NCBI GenBank assembly: GCA_947685225.1
Contig: CANTUV010000032.1
Location: 27,473,501 to 27,537,500, forward strand
Origin: Garcia nutans
Lineage: Eukaryota; Streptophyta; Magnoliopsida; Malpighiales; Euphorbiaceae
Direction: 5' to 3'
Length of the DNA stretch: 64,000 bases
The first letter of the stretch is position 1; each line of letters starts with the position of its first letter. The notes under the pieces were generated by a model. The model was not told the origin of the DNA. It worked only from the letters and a program-made list of their open reading frames with translations, and did not search any database. This document shows positions 60,779 through 64,000 of the stretch, in pieces. The position numbers and the translations under genes were made by a program.

Positions 60779-61256
60779 TATTAGCAAGGAGCCAGTAGCG
60801 AGCAGAGAAGTCCTGCGATCTGTCTGTCATCAACAAACTTAGGTGGTGCTCTTCATTTTGTATTTTGGTATTAGAAACTGGCATGTACTTATTTGAACAA
60901 TACAAAGAGATAACTTGATGTAGCATATAAATCTAGTAATGTATAATAACTGTATGGTTTTAAATTGAGTTGGGTTGTGAATATAGAAATGTGAATTCTT
61001 CTTGCAGGATTGTAGTTGAGGTTATAAGGGTGGATTATTGGGAGTGTGCTTGAGTTGAATTGTGAAACAAAATGTTTTTCAAAAATAAGAAAAATCAATT
61101 TTGTCGACACTTGGGACCTAGAATTTTAAGGGAGACTCCGTCAAAATTTTTGGAAAATTTTTATAAGGAACATTAAGTAAGCTGACATAACCAGAGCTCG
61201 TATCCCGATGTAGCATTCCTCCTCGGCTTATTCATAGGTCGGGAAGGGGTGTTACA

Positions 61257-62252
61257 AGCATGGTTACGATCAACCTTGCTTTCCAGTGCTTCAATCCTAT
61301 TAAGGATCTCCTGATTGTCTAGGATTGGAGCATCTTCATCCAAATCAAGAGAATCCGAGTCAGATTCCTCATGGACTCGTGTTCTCTATTGCTGGCCCTC
61401 TGGTACCTCTGGCTTGGCTGAAGCCATAACATAGGCCCCTCCTTTTCTTAAAACCATATGCATCTTCTCGAGTGTGGCAAGATCTAATGAATCATTACCC
61501 GAGATTTTAGTCATACGGCAGTTGCTCGGGTCAAAATCATAAAGAAGGGTCATTGCTAAAGTTGTAACTAATCCTCCAATGCAAATGGCACCCCTCTTTT
61601 TATTTGCCACACTGTCAAACACATCGGCTAACCAATAGCGGGTACAAATGGATATGGCATTGCTAGCACAGTCTAAAAAAAATAGTTCGCTTATTTCCAC
61701 AACACCTGTGCTCTCTTTTCGTGCAAAGAACCCACATGACATAAAGCGATGTAAATATCTTAGGGCGGGATTTGCCAATTTTGTTGCTTTGGCCGATTTG
61801 GCCACATAGGTTCCCGAGCCCAAAGCTCCCCATGCAAATTGTTGTTTAAAACCCTTAGGTACACATTGTTCCCCTTGTTGATGGAAACCAAATATATCAT
61901 TCAATTGCTCAATACTAATGACAAATGGTTTCCCAAGCAGTTTAAAATGTAACCTAGTGCAAATTTTTCTGTCATCTCTTTCAACCTTAAGAGAGGTTAA
62001 AAATTCCATTGTAAGCTCTTGAAATTGCAAAGTTTTAAGGGAAACTAATCTCTCCCATCCAAGGTTTTGATCAAAGCTATAAAAATTATCCCTAATATGA
62101 AGAGCATTAAGGGATTCTTCGCTTACGTACCTCGTCGGAAAGAAACCCCTAGCGAGAAGAGTCGCTCTCCTTGAAGATGATGATGATGAAGATGGAGCTA
62201 AAGGTGGAGGTTGCCTCCTCTTGTGGTGAGACACCATCTTTGTTCTAGTCAT
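61257..62252 (-). pseudogene. E8: Athila-ORF1-like protein fragment
   Basis: The start ATG is at 62252 (MTRTKMVSHHKRRQPPP), with a basic, then Ser-rich N-terminus. The 288-codon frame ends at TAG 61386-61388, but the frame continues past that stop with an acidic stretch (EESDSDSLDLDED) and a coiled-coil-like tail to 61257 and on to 58554. The middle resembles retrotransposon Athila ORF1-type proteins: RLHFKLLGKPFVISIEQLN, then ALRYLHRFMSCG, STGVVEISELFFLDC and YWLADVF. Its function in Athila-like elements is unclear. No pol, LTR or primer site of this element is in the window. It is the oldest layer of the nest. Confidence 0.65.
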
Positions 62253-62506
62253 TTTGATAATTTGGTGAAAATGAAGCTTTAATGGATTTAATTGCTTTTT
62301 GATGAGAAAAGAAGAAGATTGAGTGGGTTTAATTTGTTTTGGTTAAGAAAAATGGAGGATTTAATAGGATTTTGGAGCTTTAAGAAATTGGTTATGGAGG
62401 TTTTAGAGAGAGGGAGTCGAGAGAGAGAGAAAAGAGAAAGGGCAGTTAGGGATTTAAAATGAAGGAAATGGGCTGAAATTGTGGTTTTAAACTTGAAAAT
62501 TGGTGT
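62253..62506 (-). other. Upstream region of the E8 coding fragment
   Basis: On the minus strand this is rich in C and T with CTCT runs, like a plant 5' UTR or retroelement leader. No convincing TATA box or ORF is seen. Confidence 0.4.
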
Positions 62507-62812
62507 GACACGGCCAAGCTTGGTGTAGCTTGGCCGTGTTTGATGGATTTGGAGGGACACAGCCAGTGGCTTGGCTGTGTCCCTTGAATGTGTTTGATGG
62601 GTTTGGAGGGACACGGCTAGTGGCTTGGCCGTGTGTCCCTTGAACGTGTTTGATACTGGAACAAAAAAGTGAAAGACAAATGAAAGGGACACTGGGGAAA
62701 GCTTGGCCGTGTCTATGTGACACGGCCAAGCCGTTTGGCCGTGTCTGCTTCTATGAATTTTTGGTTTTGCTTGACACGGCCAGTGGCTTGGCCGTGTCAA
62801 GTGGCAGTGTCC
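62507..62812. repeat. GACACGGCC / GGCCGTGTC palindromic minisatellite
   Basis: At least ten words GACACGGCC or GGCCGTGTC are arranged as facing pairs, for example GACACGGCCAGTGGCTTGG followed by CCGTGTC. Similar pairs occur in the E6 LTRs and related GACACG...CGTGTC pairs in the E3 and E7 LTRs. ORFs reading through it are artefacts of the repeat. Confidence 0.8.
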
Positions 62813-63019
62813 TTCACAGCCATTTTGGTTTTTAAAATTTTTTTTTGGTTTATTTGTGTCACCAAATCACAAAAAATGCAATCTTCTTCCTTGCTTAACC
62901 CTAAAACACATTCAAGAAAAATAGAAACCGATCAAAGTACCCATTCCAATTTATTTAAACTCAACATGAAATTTAAATTGCTAAATATAAATTTGTAATT
63001 ATGAAAAGAAATGCAAACC
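62813..63019. other. Spacer between the minisatellite and E9
   Basis: It is AT-rich sequence with no recognisable feature. Its last five bases, AAACC (63015-63019), are the likely target copy of E9; the partner is beyond the window. Confidence 0.5.
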
Positions 63020-64000
63020 TGTAACACCCCTTCCCGGCCTACGTGTATAAGCCGAGTAGATGCGCCACACTAACCTAATGTTGCTACCAATTTTACTTAG
63101 TCAAATTTTAGTTCCGGTTTTTACAGAAATTTTGCCAGAGGTTCGCCTAAAAATTTGGGTCCCAAGTGTCGACAAAACTGGTTTTTCTGATTTTTGAAAA
63201 CATTTTTTACACAAACCAATGCGAATACAATCAGTATCAATACACTCCCAATGAATCCCCCTTATAACCTCAACTACAAACCTGCAAGAAGAATTTACAC
63301 TTCTAGCACAAAATAAAGTAGAGATTTATTATTATTACATACTACTAAAGTACATTATAACATAGTAATTCTCAAACTTATATATACATATACATGCCAC
63401 AACTAGTTAACTCATAATGGAAACTGGGAGATCTACCCTGAGATGCTGTGGGTCTGGTCATCGCTTTCCAAGAGTTAGCTACTGCTCCGAACCTACGAGT
63501 CAAGGAAAACTTAACTCACTGAGCAATGTCGCTCAGTGGGTACATTACCAATGGAAATAAAAGTAAAACATGAAAGCATTTGAAATAAAAGGAAATAATT
63601 GAATCAAAAAACAACCAACATTAAACCAATGGAAGTTATTGTACATTCAGTGAAAATATGCTTTCAACAAATGTAAAAACCATAATTCAAACTCATTTTG
63701 CATTACGTAGTTTAAAAATAAATAGGACTTTGGCTCTATTGGTATATAGGGAACCATAGCGATAAGGCAGTGGCCCTCACCACTGTAACATAGGTGGCCC
63801 TCACCACCATTATCATATCACAGGAATGGCCCTCACCATCCTGGTTATAACCAATGGCCCTCACCACTGGCTTCAATGGCCCTCACCATTGAGTTCATAT
63901 CATAACAATTCAATCACAATATCAAGCAGTACTGCATAAGTTAGTATAGTGCACCATACCCTTATCTACCACCCCCTACTACCCAGCAGAGCATAAAGGT
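63020..64000 (-). mobile_element. E9: E1-family LTR, 3' end only
   Basis: It starts TGTAACACCCCTTCCCGG, the complement of the LTR end shared with E1. No primer site precedes it, so this is the outer 3' end of a minus-oriented LTR or a solo LTR. It has the double hairpin and the E1-type GGTGG...CCACC cassette at 63756-63900, and runs off the window. Confidence 0.9.
63491..63536 (-). promoter_or_regulatory. Conserved double hairpin, E9
   Basis: Hairpin 1 is CTGAGC-AATGTC-GCTCAG. Hairpin 2 pairs GAGTTAAG with CTTGACTC on the sense strand through one G-T pair. TAG-GT follows. Confidence 0.7.

Larger units (their letters stand above)
58635..61256 (+). mobile_element. S1: solo LTR (2,622 bp) of an E1-like chromovirus
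   Basis: It starts TGTCACATCCC and ends GGGAAGGGGTGTTACA, with the perfect target repeat AGCAT at 58630-58634 and 61257-61261 and no internal region. It is therefore the product of recombination between two LTRs of one element. It carries a TATA box (TATAAAAG, 59222-59229), a donor-like GGTAAGAG at 59341, a block shared with E4 and E5 near 59870-59920, a family-specific hairpin cassette and the double hairpin. Confidence 0.95.

Noticed and set aside
62288..62800. 170-codon ORF rich in TRPSHWPC-like words
   Set aside because: The protein repeats come from the palindromic minisatellite; several frames are open there at once.

Overview
The window is plant nuclear DNA, most likely from a eudicot, and consists almost entirely of nested LTR retrotransposons. 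I found no ordinary host gene, tRNA, rRNA, bacterial-type operon or CRISPR array. The plant call rests on Ty3/gypsy chromovirus polyproteins (CCHC gag, DPGS protease, RT, RNase H, integrase, C-terminal chromodomain), initiator-tRNA-Met type primer sites (TGGTATCAGAGC), one Tat-lineage element with an archaeal-type RNase H, and captured plant mobile domain (PMD)-like genes with GT-AG introns. The species cannot be told.

Layout. Elements are numbered E1-E9, plus solo LTR S1. E8 is the oldest layer, an Athila-ORF1-like coding fragment (61257-62252, continuing at 58554-58634, minus). It is split by S1 (58635-61256, TSD AGCAT) and by chromovirus E7 (53628-58553, minus, running off the left edge). 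The RT gene of E7 is split by chromovirus E5 (plus; 38476-39359 and 48553-53627). E5 is split by E6 (39360-48552, plus, TSD CAACT) and by E4 (minus; its parts lie between the left edge and 38475). E4 has very long LTRs and no coding capacity. Its left LTR is split by E1 (1-7968, plus) and by the Tat element E2 (10379-21538, minus, TSD ACACC). Its right LTR is split by E3 (25300-35208, minus, TSD CTATA). E9 (63020 to the end, minus) is the start of another LTR. The nest is at least five levels deep.

How it works together. None of these elements can move by itself now. E3 is nearest to complete but has frameshifts and stops, several consistent with C-to-T change. E5 and E6 have each lost the integrase catalytic core by a different deletion. 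E1 lacks protease C-terminus/RT N-terminus and RNase H, E2 lacks gag and protease, and E4 lacks everything. Yet the LTR pairs of E1, E2, E3 and E6 are about 98-99% identical by eye and four insertions have perfect 5-bp target duplications, so several probably moved with proteins supplied in trans.

Main discoveries. (1) E2 carries two antisense, intron-containing PMD-like genes, each with its own TATA box about 80 bp before its ATG; the first has five exons that join exactly in phase. (2) All chromovirus LTRs carry a pair of adjacent hairpins whose stems change in a compensatory way between families and which end at an invariant AG-GT, suggesting a conserved RNA structure in the transcript leader. 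(3) A palindromic GACACGGCC/GGCCGTGTC minisatellite is shared by unrelated elements.
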